DNA of 64,000 nt from Corynebacterium ciconiae DSM 44920 (lineage in GTDB: Bacteria; Actinomycetota; Actinomycetes; Mycobacteriales; Mycobacteriaceae). The stretch spans positions 620,001 to 684,000 of the forward strand of contig NZ_CP047189.1 in NCBI RefSeq assembly GCF_030440575.1, read 5' to 3'. The notes under the pieces were generated by a model, which saw only the letters and a list, made by a program, of their open reading frames with translations, searched no databases and was not told the DNA's origin. Each line of letters opens with the position of its first letter. Position 1 is the stretch's first letter. The translations under genes and the position numbers were made by a program. Of this stretch, positions 46,961-54,816 are shown in pieces.

Positions 46961-47677
46961 TTACCAGGTGGTGGGGTCGGTCTTGCGCACCCAAGCGATC
47001 ACGGCATAGGTGATGGGCATGACCACGATTTCCATGGCGGTCTTCCACACGAAGCCCACGATGGTGTAGTTGATGGCATCGCCCCAGGTAGTGATGCCGA
47101 TGACAGAGGCGGCGATGGCACAGAAAATGATGGTGTCGGCGAGTTCGCCCACAACGGTGGAACCCAGCAGGCGGGCCCACAGGTTCTTTTGGCCGCTGCG
47201 CTTTTTCATCGACGCCAGCACGAAGGAGTTGAGCAGCTGGCCGACGAGATAGCCGGCGAGGGAGGCAATGAAGATCTGGGGGACCAAGCCCAATACCGTG
47301 GCAAAGGCCTCGTCATTGTCGTAGAAGTCCGCGGCAGGAAGCCAGATGGCGATGTAGAAGGTGACGATGGCCAGCACGGCGGTGCCGAAGCCGGTGAAGA
47401 TCATCCGGCGGGTGTTTTTAAAGCCGTAGCATTCGGTGAGGACATCGCCAATCACATAGGCGAGGGGGAAGAGGAAGAAGGCGCCGTCGGTGACCAAGGG
47501 GCCGATGCTCACACCCTTGGTGGCGGTGATATTCGACAGCAAAAACACGGCGACAAACACGGCGCCGAAGATGGGAAACAGCGAGCGTTGTGGCTGAGGG
47601 CCACCGGAGGTAGACGCGGCGACGGAGGCTGTTGACTCCGCCGCCTGCCCAGATGCGGGCGCATTATGAACAGTCAT
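46961..47677 (-). CDS. queuosine precursor transporter (YhhQ/VUT family)
   Basis: 238 residues with six to seven membrane helices. Family marks are FLLSNITATKGVSI, LVTDGAFFLFPLAYVIGDVLTECYGFKNTRRMI, SLAGYLVGQLLNSFVLASMKKRSG and STVVGELADTIIFCAIAA. YhhQ imports queuine or preQ1 for tRNA modification; no queuosine genes are nearby. The ATG at 47677 lies eight bases after a TAAAAT box. Confidence 0.9.
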   Translation of the reverse strand: MTVHNAPASGQAAESTASVAASTSGGPQPQRSLFPIFGAVFVAVFLLSNITATKGVSIGPLVTDGAFFLFPLAYVIGDVLTECYGFKNTRRMIFTGFGTAVLAIVTFYIAIWLPAADFYDNDEAFATVLGLVPQIFIASLAGYLVGQLLNSFVLASMKKRSGQKNLWARLLGSTVVGELADTIIFCAIAASVIGITTWGDAINYTIVGFVWKTAMEIVVMPITYAVIAWVRKTDPTTW

Positions 47678-47685
47678 AGCCAAGC

Positions 47686-47691
47686 ATTTTA
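47686..47691 (-). promoter_or_regulatory. -10 box of the queuosine-precursor transporter gene, leaderless start
   Basis: TAAAAT on the minus strand, overlapping the upstream stop codon, ends eight bases before ATG 47677. Confidence 0.5.
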
Positions 47692-48465
47692 AGGCCGCAC
47701 TGTCAGCGTCTGTGACAACACCCCGATCGGGCCCTTCTCGTCGTGCAGATGGGTGTGGGTGAGCCCATGGCCTGCGGGGCCGATGCTCATGGTGGTGTCC
47801 GCGCCAAACCAGTGGCCTTCGGGGGAGCGGAAGAGGTGAATGCTGAGATCGATATTGGGATAGGCCACCTCCTTGGGGTTGTGCTTGAGCACCAGCCCGT
47901 TCACGATGTCCACCACCGTCATTAGCTTCACTAGTGGCGACACCTTAACCCCCTCGAGCAGGGGCGTGCGTGAAGACAACCACCCCTGGGCATGGCCTGG
48001 GCTGATGACCGTGCGGTGCGCATCCACACTATCGACAAAGGCGCCCTCCCACGCCTCGAGGAAATTCCATGTGGGAATGGCGTAGCGGGAGGGCATGCGC
48101 TCCAGTGCAGTCGATTCGATGCGTGCGGTATCGAAGGCGGTGGAAAACCAGCCGCGGGCAATGGCCACGGGGCGATCGCCAATGATCAGCCGCGCCTGCA
48201 CCAACTCGATGGTGCGGCCGGGGCGAATCACCTCGGTATCCACCCGCACCTCGCCAATCGGGGCGGTGCCCAAGATGTCAAAGCTGATCCGAGAGAGATC
48301 TAGGTTGTCCTCACCGCGGCGGGCGGCGAAATCCTCCTGCAGGATGTGAGTGAGCAGTCCCAACGCGGGGGCGATATGAATCTCTTTCGGATTCCACGCG
48401 CCGGCCGTGAGCTCAGTGGCAACAAACTCGGTGGCGCTCCTGCGAGTGAAATAGGCGTTTGACAT
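47689..48465 (-). CDS. TesB-like thioesterase family protein
   Basis: 258 residues, double hot-dog fold of acyl-CoA thioesterases. Support comes from WNPKEIHIAPALGLLTHILQEDFA, RISFDILGTAPIGEVRVDTEVIRPGRTIELVQARLIIGDRPVAIARGWF in the first half and NIDLSIHLFRSPEGHWFGADTTMSIGPAGHGLTHTHLHDEKGPIGVLSQTLTVRP in the second. It probably hydrolyses an acyl-CoA; the acyl chain is not known. A TAGAGT box seven bases before ATG 48465 suggests its own leaderless transcript. Confidence 0.85.
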   Translation of the reverse strand: MSNAYFTRRSATEFVATELTAGAWNPKEIHIAPALGLLTHILQEDFAARRGEDNLDLSRISFDILGTAPIGEVRVDTEVIRPGRTIELVQARLIIGDRPVAIARGWFSTAFDTARIESTALERMPSRYAIPTWNFLEAWEGAFVDSVDAHRTVISPGHAQGWLSSRTPLLEGVKVSPLVKLMTVVDIVNGLVLKHNPKEVAYPNIDLSIHLFRSPEGHWFGADTTMSIGPAGHGLTHTHLHDEKGPIGVLSQTLTVRP

Positions 48466-48478
48466 AGGTCACACTCTA
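48458..48478 (-). promoter_or_regulatory. thioesterase -10 box with GlxR-like sequence over the start
   Basis: TAGAGT (48473-48478) precedes ATG 48465. TGTGA-CCTATG-TCAAA (48458-48473) matches the GlxR consensus except one base and covers the start codon. Regulation is inferred. Confidence 0.35.
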
Positions 48479-49300
48479 CTCGGCTGCTTTACCTCGTCCC
48501 CCGTTTTTGGGCGAGTCAACCACCAGCTCGAGGGCCGGTCGGTGCCCACCCATCCAGCTGGCCTGCTGGGCGCGCAGGTGCTGGCCATGCACCTCAAGGG
48601 TGTCGCCTGAGGCGATGGGTTGGTGCGTCAGCGCCCACTGGCACACATCGGTCATCACGTTGTAGACCTCGCTGGGGCTGGCCGTCGAATGTAGCTGTAG
48701 CTCCGGATGCCCAGCTTCCACCATGCCGATGCTCATGCCCTGGGCCCCTGTGGCGGTGCGGGTGACAACCACATCCACCACATAGCCGGAGACCACATCG
48801 TGGCGCACCGCCTCGATAAACACCAGCGGATCCAGGGCGAAGGGGCGGCTTGCGCCGCGGAAGGCGTGACACACCGCGAGGGCATCGGGGCGGGCGGCCA
48901 CGGCCGCGGCCAACTCGGCGTGCATATAGTTCAGTTCCCGCACATTCTCGCGGTGAGAAAGCAGTGGGCGCACATCGGAGTGCACGCCCACCTCAAGCAC
49001 CGAGGCGGCGTCGGCAAGCGTGCGCTGCGGCCCGAGAACGGCATGCAGGTGAGGCGTGGGGTAGTTGCTGGCGCTGTGGGTGCTGAGGGCATAGCGCACC
49101 TGCTCATCGAGGACGCACCCAAGACCAGGGTGCTCGTCGAGCTGGGTAGCGAGACGGTCGCCGAATATCCCGTGCAGGTGGCTGCGTATCTCCTGCAAGG
49201 AGGGGGTATCGGTGAGCAGTACGCGATAGCTCGGGCGAGGGGTGAGGGCCGCGGGGTCGACGCTGATGGGTGTCAGCGGCGCGGAGGTAGACGGGCTCAT
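48476..49300 (-). CDS. uncharacterised protein, possibly DUF4261-like
   Basis: 274 residues, soluble, no signal peptide. The middle part resembles DUF4261 proteins (DALAVCHAFRGASRPFALDPLVFIEAV, then GMSIGMVEAGHPELQLHSTASPSEVYNVMTDVCQWAL), but the match is weak by eye. RBS AAGGAG sits six bases before ATG 49300. It lies between a permease-OHCU fusion and a thioesterase. I cannot assign a function. Confidence 0.7.
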   Translation of the reverse strand: MSPSTSAPLTPISVDPAALTPRPSYRVLLTDTPSLQEIRSHLHGIFGDRLATQLDEHPGLGCVLDEQVRYALSTHSASNYPTPHLHAVLGPQRTLADAASVLEVGVHSDVRPLLSHRENVRELNYMHAELAAAVAARPDALAVCHAFRGASRPFALDPLVFIEAVRHDVVSGYVVDVVVTRTATGAQGMSIGMVEAGHPELQLHSTASPSEVYNVMTDVCQWALTHQPIASGDTLEVHGQHLRAQQASWMGGHRPALELVVDSPKNGGRGKAAE

Positions 49301-49351
49301 GGATTTCTCCTTCTAGTGAGGGACAGCCTCCATGCTAGAGATCCGCACCGG

Positions 49352-51283
49352 CTAGTCGATTTCGGTGAACTTACGATCCCAGGCGGATCGCACCGGATTG
49401 GCGTCGGCAAGCACCATGTCGAAGCGGTCATTAGCGATCTCGACGATCTCGCTCAAAGTGCGGCGCAGCTCTTGTTCTTCGGAATTTTCGAGGCGGTGCA
49501 CACCATCGGCGATGATGGTCTCGATGGTGGCATCGGTGCGCAGACAGGCCACCCAGGGCATGCCGAACTTCTCGCGATAGGAGTTGGCCAGCAGCTGCAG
49601 CTGCTCGGTCTCTACGTCATCGGCCTCGCCAAGCCCCACCGAGCCGCGGGCGCGGTGCAGGCGCTCATCCGCAGAATCAGTGGTGCTGAGCACGAGGGTG
49701 GCCATATCGGGGTAGTCGTCGATGAGGCGAATGCGCTCCTCCGGCTCGGCCATGAGCACGGCCACCTGTACCGCTTCGCGTAGGGCCTGGACATCCTCGA
49801 AGGGGCGGGCCTCCCAAGCGCGCTCCAGCGGCCACTTCTCCTCATTGAACAGCGGGGAGAGGGTGCGCACGAACTCCTCGCGGTCCATGTTGTTGACAGA
49901 GCTCAACGACACCCCGCGGCCATTATGCCGAGCCACATCCGAGCCAGCCTGGGCGCCGAGGTGGAAGAACACAATGTTGAGCACGATGGCGGTGATTGCG
50001 CCAATGGTCATGCCGGAGGAAACAAAGATGCGTGCCCATTCGGACAGGGCATCAGCGATCTCGGGTTTGAAGGTCACCAGCATCGCCAAGCCGAGCGCGG
50101 TGGTCACGATCACGGCGTTGCGATCGTCCTTCCAATCGGACTTGCCGATGGTTTGCATGCCCACCCAAGCGACGTTGGCGAACAAAGCCAGCGATGCACC
50201 GCCGAGCACCGGGGCGGGAATGGAGGCCACGATAGCGCCCGCCTTGGGCAGAAGGCCCAAGAGGATCATGAAGCCCGCGGCGGAGGCGGCCACCCAGCGC
50301 GACTTCACACCGGTGATGCGCACCAGCCCAACGTTCTGGGCGAAGCAGGTGTAGGGGAAGGAATTGAGAACACCACCGAGCAGGGTGGACAGGCCATCGG
50401 CGCGAATGGCGCGCTCCACATCCGGCTTGCCAATGCGCTTGCGCACGATCTCGCCGGTGGCGAAAACATCGCCGGTGGTTTCCACCATGGTGATCACCAT
50501 GACGATGAGCAGGGAGACGATTGCGGCGGCGTTAAACTGCGGCACGCCGAAATAGAAAGGAGTGGTGATTCCCAGCGGGGCGGCATCGCCGACCTTGGAC
50601 AGATCGGTATCCCCCAATAGCAGCGCCGCGGCGGTGCCCAGGACCAGGCCGAAGAGCACCGAGAGCGTGCCCATGAAACCACGGAAGAAGCGCTGCACCA
50701 ACACGATGATGGCCAGGGTGCCGAAGGCGTAGGCGAGATCGCGGGAATCTGGGGTGCCCTCGGCGTAATTAGTGAAGTCATTGGCAGAGACCGCCAGCAG
50801 CGAGGTGCCCATCACCAGCAGCACGGTGCCGGTGACCACGGGCGGGAAGAAGCGCAGCAGGCGCCCAAACAGCGGCGCAACAAAGAAGGTGAAGAGGCCG
50901 GCGGCAATCACCGCGCCGTAGATGGTGGGCAGCGACTCCGCACCGCCCTGGCCGTCGGTCACGCCGAGGCCGATCGCGATGATCGGCGCCACCGCCGTGG
51001 TTGTGACACCCTGCACCAGCGGCAGCCGCACGCCCACGTGCTTGCCTATGCCCACCACCTGAATCAGGGTGGCGATGCCACAGGTCAGCAGATCGGCGTT
51101 AATGAGGTGAATAGTGGTTTCCGCGTCCAGATTCAGTGAGCTGGCGATCAGCAGCGGCACGATCACCGCGCCGGCGTAGAAGGCCAGCACGTGCTGCAGG
51201 CCGAGGGCCGCGAGCTTGCCGGGGGAGGGGACGTGGTGAACAGGATGGGTGCGCTGCACGGCGGTGGGGGTGGAAGTGGCCAC
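49352..51283 (-). CDS. NCS2 purine permease fused to a degenerate OHCU decarboxylase domain
   Basis: 643 residues. Residues about 20-450 form an NCS2 (xanthine/urate type) permease with some 14 helices: PLVQGVTTTAVAPIIAIGLG, the TM8 acid in MVETTGDVFATGEIV and the signature AQNVGLVRITGVKSRWV. Residues about 462-635 match 2-oxo-4-hydroxy-4-carboxy-5-ureidoimidazoline decarboxylase (REEFVRTLSPLFNEEKWPLERAWEARPF, LLANSYREKFGMPWVACLR, LRRTLSEIVEIANDRFDMVLA), a urate-breakdown enzyme. The catalytic His of the family motif HPDLA is Tyr524 here (YPDMA), so the domain may be inactive or regulatory. Urate is therefore the likely substrate. Start GTG 51283, AAGGAG ten bases upstream. Confidence 0.88.
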   Translation of the reverse strand: MATSTPTAVQRTHPVHHVPSPGKLAALGLQHVLAFYAGAVIVPLLIASSLNLDAETTIHLINADLLTCGIATLIQVVGIGKHVGVRLPLVQGVTTTAVAPIIAIGLGVTDGQGGAESLPTIYGAVIAAGLFTFFVAPLFGRLLRFFPPVVTGTVLLVMGTSLLAVSANDFTNYAEGTPDSRDLAYAFGTLAIIVLVQRFFRGFMGTLSVLFGLVLGTAAALLLGDTDLSKVGDAAPLGITTPFYFGVPQFNAAAIVSLLIVMVITMVETTGDVFATGEIVRKRIGKPDVERAIRADGLSTLLGGVLNSFPYTCFAQNVGLVRITGVKSRWVAASAAGFMILLGLLPKAGAIVASIPAPVLGGASLALFANVAWVGMQTIGKSDWKDDRNAVIVTTALGLAMLVTFKPEIADALSEWARIFVSSGMTIGAITAIVLNIVFFHLGAQAGSDVARHNGRGVSLSSVNNMDREEFVRTLSPLFNEEKWPLERAWEARPFEDVQALREAVQVAVLMAEPEERIRLIDDYPDMATLVLSTTDSADERLHRARGSVGLGEADDVETEQLQLLANSYREKFGMPWVACLRTDATIETIIADGVHRLENSEEQELRRTLSEIVEIANDRFDMVLADANPVRSAWDRKFTEID

Positions 51284-51415
51284 GGCTGGCGTCTCTCCTT
51301 ATCTCAGAAAAGAAGCTGGAAAGGGCAAAATATGCGCCTTTCACCTTAGAGCCTGCTGATAATCGAACCTAGCTGTGGGGCCGCAGCCTCACCCCCGCCA
51401 CCGCGTAATGCACGG

Positions 51416-51430
51416 TGCTTATCGACGCTC
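51416..51430 (-). repeat. dispersed 12-mer GCGTCGATAAGC, copy 7
   Basis: An exact copy on the minus strand in the divergent region between the purine permease and bioB, just upstream of the BioQ-like site. Confidence 0.85.
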
Positions 51431-51438
51431 ACAAGCGG

Positions 51439-51468
51439 TGAACAGCGTTCGAGGTGGTGTGTTATCGT
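51439..51468 (+). promoter_or_regulatory. bioB promoter with BioQ-like operator
   Basis: TGAAC-AGC-GTTCG (51439-51451) matches the corynebacterial BioQ operator TGAAC-N3-GTTAC, with a more exact inverted repeat. It coincides with the -35 position of a promoter whose -10 is TATCGT (51463-51468), as expected for repression by BioQ. Confidence 0.55.
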
Positions 51469-51536
51469 TGACACATCTGTTGCTAAACGATGTTCATCTC
51501 ATGCAACACCATCGCCCACGACACAGGAGTACAGCT

Positions 51537-52574
51537 ATGACCACGGCTACGCAGGACGCCCAGGGTAGCGCCCTTGATGAGAGCAACATTCTCGAGCTCG
51601 CACGCACCAAGGTGCTCGAGCGCGGCGAAGGACTGAACTACGAGGAGACTCTCGCGGTGCTGAATCTGCCCGACGAGAAGATCGAAGAGCTCCTCGAACT
51701 GGCGCACGAGGTGCGCGTGAAGTGGTGCGGCGACGAAGTTGAGGTGGAGGGCATTGTCTCGCTGAAGACCGGCGGCTGCCCCGAGGACTGCCACTTCTGT
51801 TCCCAGTCGGCCATGTTCAACAGCCCCGTGCGTGCCGCGCGTATTGACATCCCTGAGCTGATTGAATCGGCCAAGCAGACCCGCAAGACCGGCGCCAGCG
51901 AATTCTGCATCGTGGCCGCCGTACGCGGCCCGGACGAGCGGCTGATGAATGATCTCATCGACGCCACCCATGCCATTAAGGACGAGGTGGATATCGAGAT
52001 CGCTGCCTCGGTGGGCATGATCACCCTCGAGCAGGCGCAGCGCCTCAAGGACGCCGGCGTGCACCGCTATAACCACAACCTTGAGACCAGCGAGTCCTAC
52101 TTCCCGCAGGTTGTTACCACCCACACCTTCGAGGAGCGCATCGACACCCTCAAGAACGTGCGCCAGGTGGGTATGGAGGTCTGCACCGGCGGTATTTTGG
52201 GGCTGGGTGAAACCCGTGAGCAACGCGCCGAGTTCGCTCAAAACTTGGCCTCGGTGGACCCCACCGAGGTGCCCATGAACTTCCTCGACCCCCGCCCGGG
52301 TACTCCCTTTGCTGATAAGGAGCCCATGGAGGCCAACGAGGCCCTGCGTGCCATTGGTGCCTTCCGTCTGGCTCTGCCCAAGACCACCCTGCGCTTCGCC
52401 GGTGGACGCGAACTCACTCTCGGCGATCTCGGTGCCGAGCAGGGCTTGCTGGGCGGTATCAACGCGGTGATCGTGGGCAACTACCTCACCACCTTGGGCC
52501 GTCCCGCCGAAACCGACCTCGACATGTTGGGCAAGCTGCGCCTGCCGATCCGAGCCCTCAATGAGACGATCTGA
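51537..52574 (+). CDS. bioB: biotin synthase
   Basis: 345 residues, radical SAM. Cys81, Cys85 and Cys88 (CPEDCHFC) hold the 4Fe-4S cluster; [25 protein letters not shown] and the [11 protein letters not shown] segment are typical BioB. It inserts sulfur into dethiobiotin. RBS GGAG lies nine bases ahead of ATG 51537. The next gene, bsaP, starts inside its 3' end. Confidence 0.97.
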   Translation: MTTATQDAQGSALDESNILELARTKVLERGEGLNYEETLAVLNLPDEKIEELLELAHEVRVKWCGDEVEVEGIVSLKTGGCPEDCHFCSQSAMFNSPVRAARIDIPELIESAKQTRKTGASEFCIVAAVRGPDERLMNDLIDATHAIKDEVDIEIAASVGMITLEQAQRLKDAGVHRYNHNLETSESYFPQVVTTHTFEERIDTLKNVRQVGMEVCTGGILGLGETREQRAEFAQNLASVDPTEVPMNFLDPRPGTPFADKEPMEANEALRAIGAFRLALPKTTLRFAGGRELTLGDLGAEQGLLGGINAVIVGNYLTTLGRPAETDLDMLGKLRLPIRALNETI

Positions 52575-52833
52575 TTCGGACGAGCTGCTCATCGCCGTTC
52601 TCACCGGCGAGGCCCCCATCTATCACCCCAACACGGGCCAGCCGGTGGACGAGTCGGCTGAGCGCAACACCAAGGGGCTGAAGGAGCTGAGCCGCGGCGC
52701 CAAGATTGGCCTTGAGCCGCCGCGATTTTGTCAGATCTGCGGCCGCCGGATGATCGTGCAGGTGCTGCCCATGGGCTGGGTGGCGCACTGCTCGCGCCAC
52801 GGCGAGCTCGATTCGCGCGCCCTCGAGCGCTAG
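52561..52833 (+). CDS. bsaP: biotin synthase auxiliary protein BsaP
   Basis: 90 residues overlapping bioB by 14 bases. Cys57, Cys60 (FCQICGRRM), Cys77 and His80 (HCSRH) could bind a metal or Fe-S cluster. BsaP proteins of actinobacteria are encoded next to bioB and are needed for biotin synthase activity; size, motif and position all fit. It ends against the convergent ribokinase gene with overlapping stop codons. Confidence 0.85.
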   Translation: MRRSDSDELLIAVLTGEAPIYHPNTGQPVDESAERNTKGLKELSRGAKIGLEPPRFCQICGRRMIVQVLPMGWVAHCSRHGELDSRALER

Positions 52834-53732
52834 CTCGGCAAAGTATCCTCCGCGCTCGGGTAGGAGGTTTGGGCTCCTGCGCGAGTTGCGGCGAAGGCGC
52901 CGACTCGACAGCCCAGCGCGGTGGCTTCCACCAGTTCTGCGCCGCTGTCGAGTGCCGCCACCAACGCCCCCGCGCAGGCATCCCCGCAGCCGGTGGTGTC
53001 TACTGCCTGCACCGTAGCGGCCGGCACCCGATGGATTCCCGCCGCGGTGGCCACCAGCGCCCCCTGCGCGCCCAAGGTGAGTACCACGCTGGCAAAGCCC
53101 GCCGCGCATAGTCGTTCCGCCAGTTCCTCGGGGCTGCCCTGGGAGTCAAGGTTGTAGTGCTGTGCAATCAGGCCCGCCTCGTGCTCATTGGCAATGAGCG
53201 GATCAGCGTGCAGCAGCGCCTGCCGATCCATCTCAATCACCGGCGCAAGGTTCACCACTACCCGCACCTCGTGGTGGCGGGCCAGTTCAATGGCCCGCTC
53301 GATGGTGGTGGCTGGGATTTCGCCCTGAAGTAGCAGGATTGAGGACTGAGCAATGAGGTCCTCGTGGGCATCCACCATCTCGGGGCTCAGGGCGGCATTG
53401 GCGCCCGGCACCACCACGATGCTGTTCTCCCCGTCCTCGGCCACGGTGATCACCGCCAACCCAGTGGGGCCGTCTACCGTGCTGATGCCCTCCTCACCCA
53501 TGCCGGTCTGCTGCATGATGGCGCAGGCCGGTGCAGCATAGGAATCGGTGCCTACGGCGCCGATCATGTGCACCGTGGCCCCCATGCGGGCGGCAGCCAC
53601 GGCCTGGTTGGCGCCTTTCCCACCGGGGGAGACGGTGCTGCTGGTTCCCAGCAGGGTTTCACCTGGGGCGGGTTGCCGCTGCACCGTCACGGTGAGATCG
53701 GCATTGATAGAACCTACGACAGCGATGCTCAT
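52830..53732 (-). CDS. rbsK: ribokinase (PfkB family)
   Basis: 300 residues. PfkB signature 1 is PGGKGANQAVAAARMGA near residue 38; signature 2 is DTTGCGDACAGALVAAL with the catalytic Asp near 250. NADLTVTVQRQPAPGETLLG and NLAPVIEM also fit ribokinase over other PfkB kinases. It phosphorylates ribose; no rbs transporter lies beside it. ATG 53732 lies eight bases after a TAGAAT box. Confidence 0.9.
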   Translation of the reverse strand: MSIAVVGSINADLTVTVQRQPAPGETLLGTSSTVSPGGKGANQAVAAARMGATVHMIGAVGTDSYAAPACAIMQQTGMGEEGISTVDGPTGLAVITVAEDGENSIVVVPGANAALSPEMVDAHEDLIAQSSILLLQGEIPATTIERAIELARHHEVRVVVNLAPVIEMDRQALLHADPLIANEHEAGLIAQHYNLDSQGSPEELAERLCAAGFASVVLTLGAQGALVATAAGIHRVPAATVQAVDTTGCGDACAGALVAALDSGAELVEATALGCRVGAFAATRAGAQTSYPSAEDTLPS

Positions 53733-53740
53733 GCCCCCGA

Positions 53741-53746
53741 ATTCTA
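53741..53746 (-). promoter_or_regulatory. rbsK -10 box, leaderless start
   Basis: TAGAAT on the minus strand, eight bases before ATG 53732. Confidence 0.5.
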
Positions 53747-53809
53747 GCCGATAGCAGCGCAATCGAACGCAGCTACGAGTGGGCTACGTGGGGTGTCTGG
53801 GGGCTGTCT

Positions 53810-53815
53810 TAGAAT
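53810..53815 (+). promoter_or_regulatory. -10 box of the ADP-ribosylglycohydrolase gene
   Basis: TAGAAT about 60 bases ahead of ATG 53875. Confidence 0.45.
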
Positions 53816-53874
53816 GCGGTTGAAGCATGGTCTACACAGGTCGTGTTCGAGGATGAGGAAGAAGGAGAGCGCAT

Positions 53875-54816
53875 ATGGTCAGGTCACATCAGCTTGAACG
53901 AGCACGCGGCGCCCTGTACGGGCAGTTGATTGGGGATTCCCTCGGGAGCCTGGTGGAGTTCCAATCCGCGGAGTCCATCCATACCCAGTACCCGCAGGGG
54001 GTGCGCGCTCTCGCCGACGGTGGCACCTATGGGCTTAGTGCCGGCCAGCCCACCGATGATTCCGAGATGGCGCTGTCGCTGGCAGAGTCTCTGGTGCGAC
54101 ACAACGGTTTCGTGGTGGAGGATGTGGCCGCCACTTATCGACGCTGGGCGCACTCCGATCCCTTCGACATCGGGCTCACCTGTTCCTCGGCGCTCAACCG
54201 CGGAGAGAAGAACCCGAAGTCCCAAGCAAACGGTGCCCTGATGCGTGTCAGCCCGCTCGGCATCTTCGGCGCCCGCCTGTTGGAAGAGCCCGATGGGGCA
54301 GAGCAGCTGGCGCAGTGGGCGCGGGAGGAATGCGCGATCACCCACATCAACCCGCTGTGCACCGACATCCAAGCGGTGTATGTGCTGAGCATCGCCCGCA
54401 TCATTTCCACGGGCGCGGACCGCGCCGAGGCCCTCGAGATCGTCCAGGCCGAGGCAGCATCGCATCCGGAAGTGGCGGCCTTGGTGCGCGAACACATCGA
54501 CACGCCACCGGCCGAATATCTCATGCACCAGGGGTGGGTGACAATCGCCTTCGGCAACGCCGTCTATGAGCTCGCCTCGCCGCTGCGGGCCGAGGAATCT
54601 TTGGTGCGCACCGTGGGCAGGGGCGGGGATACCGATACCAATGCGGCAATCACCGGCGCGCTTGTGGGCGCGGTCGACGGCATGCACGCCTGGCCTTCTC
54701 GCTGGGTGGATGTCATCGACTGCTTCCACCAGGACGACAGCTCGCCTCGGCCCAGGCCCCGCGAATACTGGCCCAATCACGCCTATGCCTTGGCGGGCTC
54801 ACTGGTGGGCGCCTAG
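53875..54816 (+). CDS. ADP-ribosylglycohydrolase family protein
   Basis: 313 residues. Metal-binding acids are in GQPTDDSEMALSLAESL (near residue 60) and GRGGDTDTNAAITGALVGA (near 250), as in DraG. The N-terminus RARGALYGQLIGDSLGSLVEF is also diagnostic. Such enzymes remove ADP-ribose from proteins or nucleic acids; the substrate is unknown and no ADP-ribosyltransferase or macrodomain gene is adjacent. RBS GAAGGAG precedes ATG 53875. A copy of the dispersed 12-mer with one mismatch lies inside it (54132-54145). Confidence 0.9.
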   Translation: MVRSHQLERARGALYGQLIGDSLGSLVEFQSAESIHTQYPQGVRALADGGTYGLSAGQPTDDSEMALSLAESLVRHNGFVVEDVAATYRRWAHSDPFDIGLTCSSALNRGEKNPKSQANGALMRVSPLGIFGARLLEEPDGAEQLAQWAREECAITHINPLCTDIQAVYVLSIARIISTGADRAEALEIVQAEAASHPEVAALVREHIDTPPAEYLMHQGWVTIAFGNAVYELASPLRAEESLVRTVGRGGDTDTNAAITGALVGAVDGMHAWPSRWVDVIDCFHQDDSSPRPRPREYWPNHAYALAGSLVGA

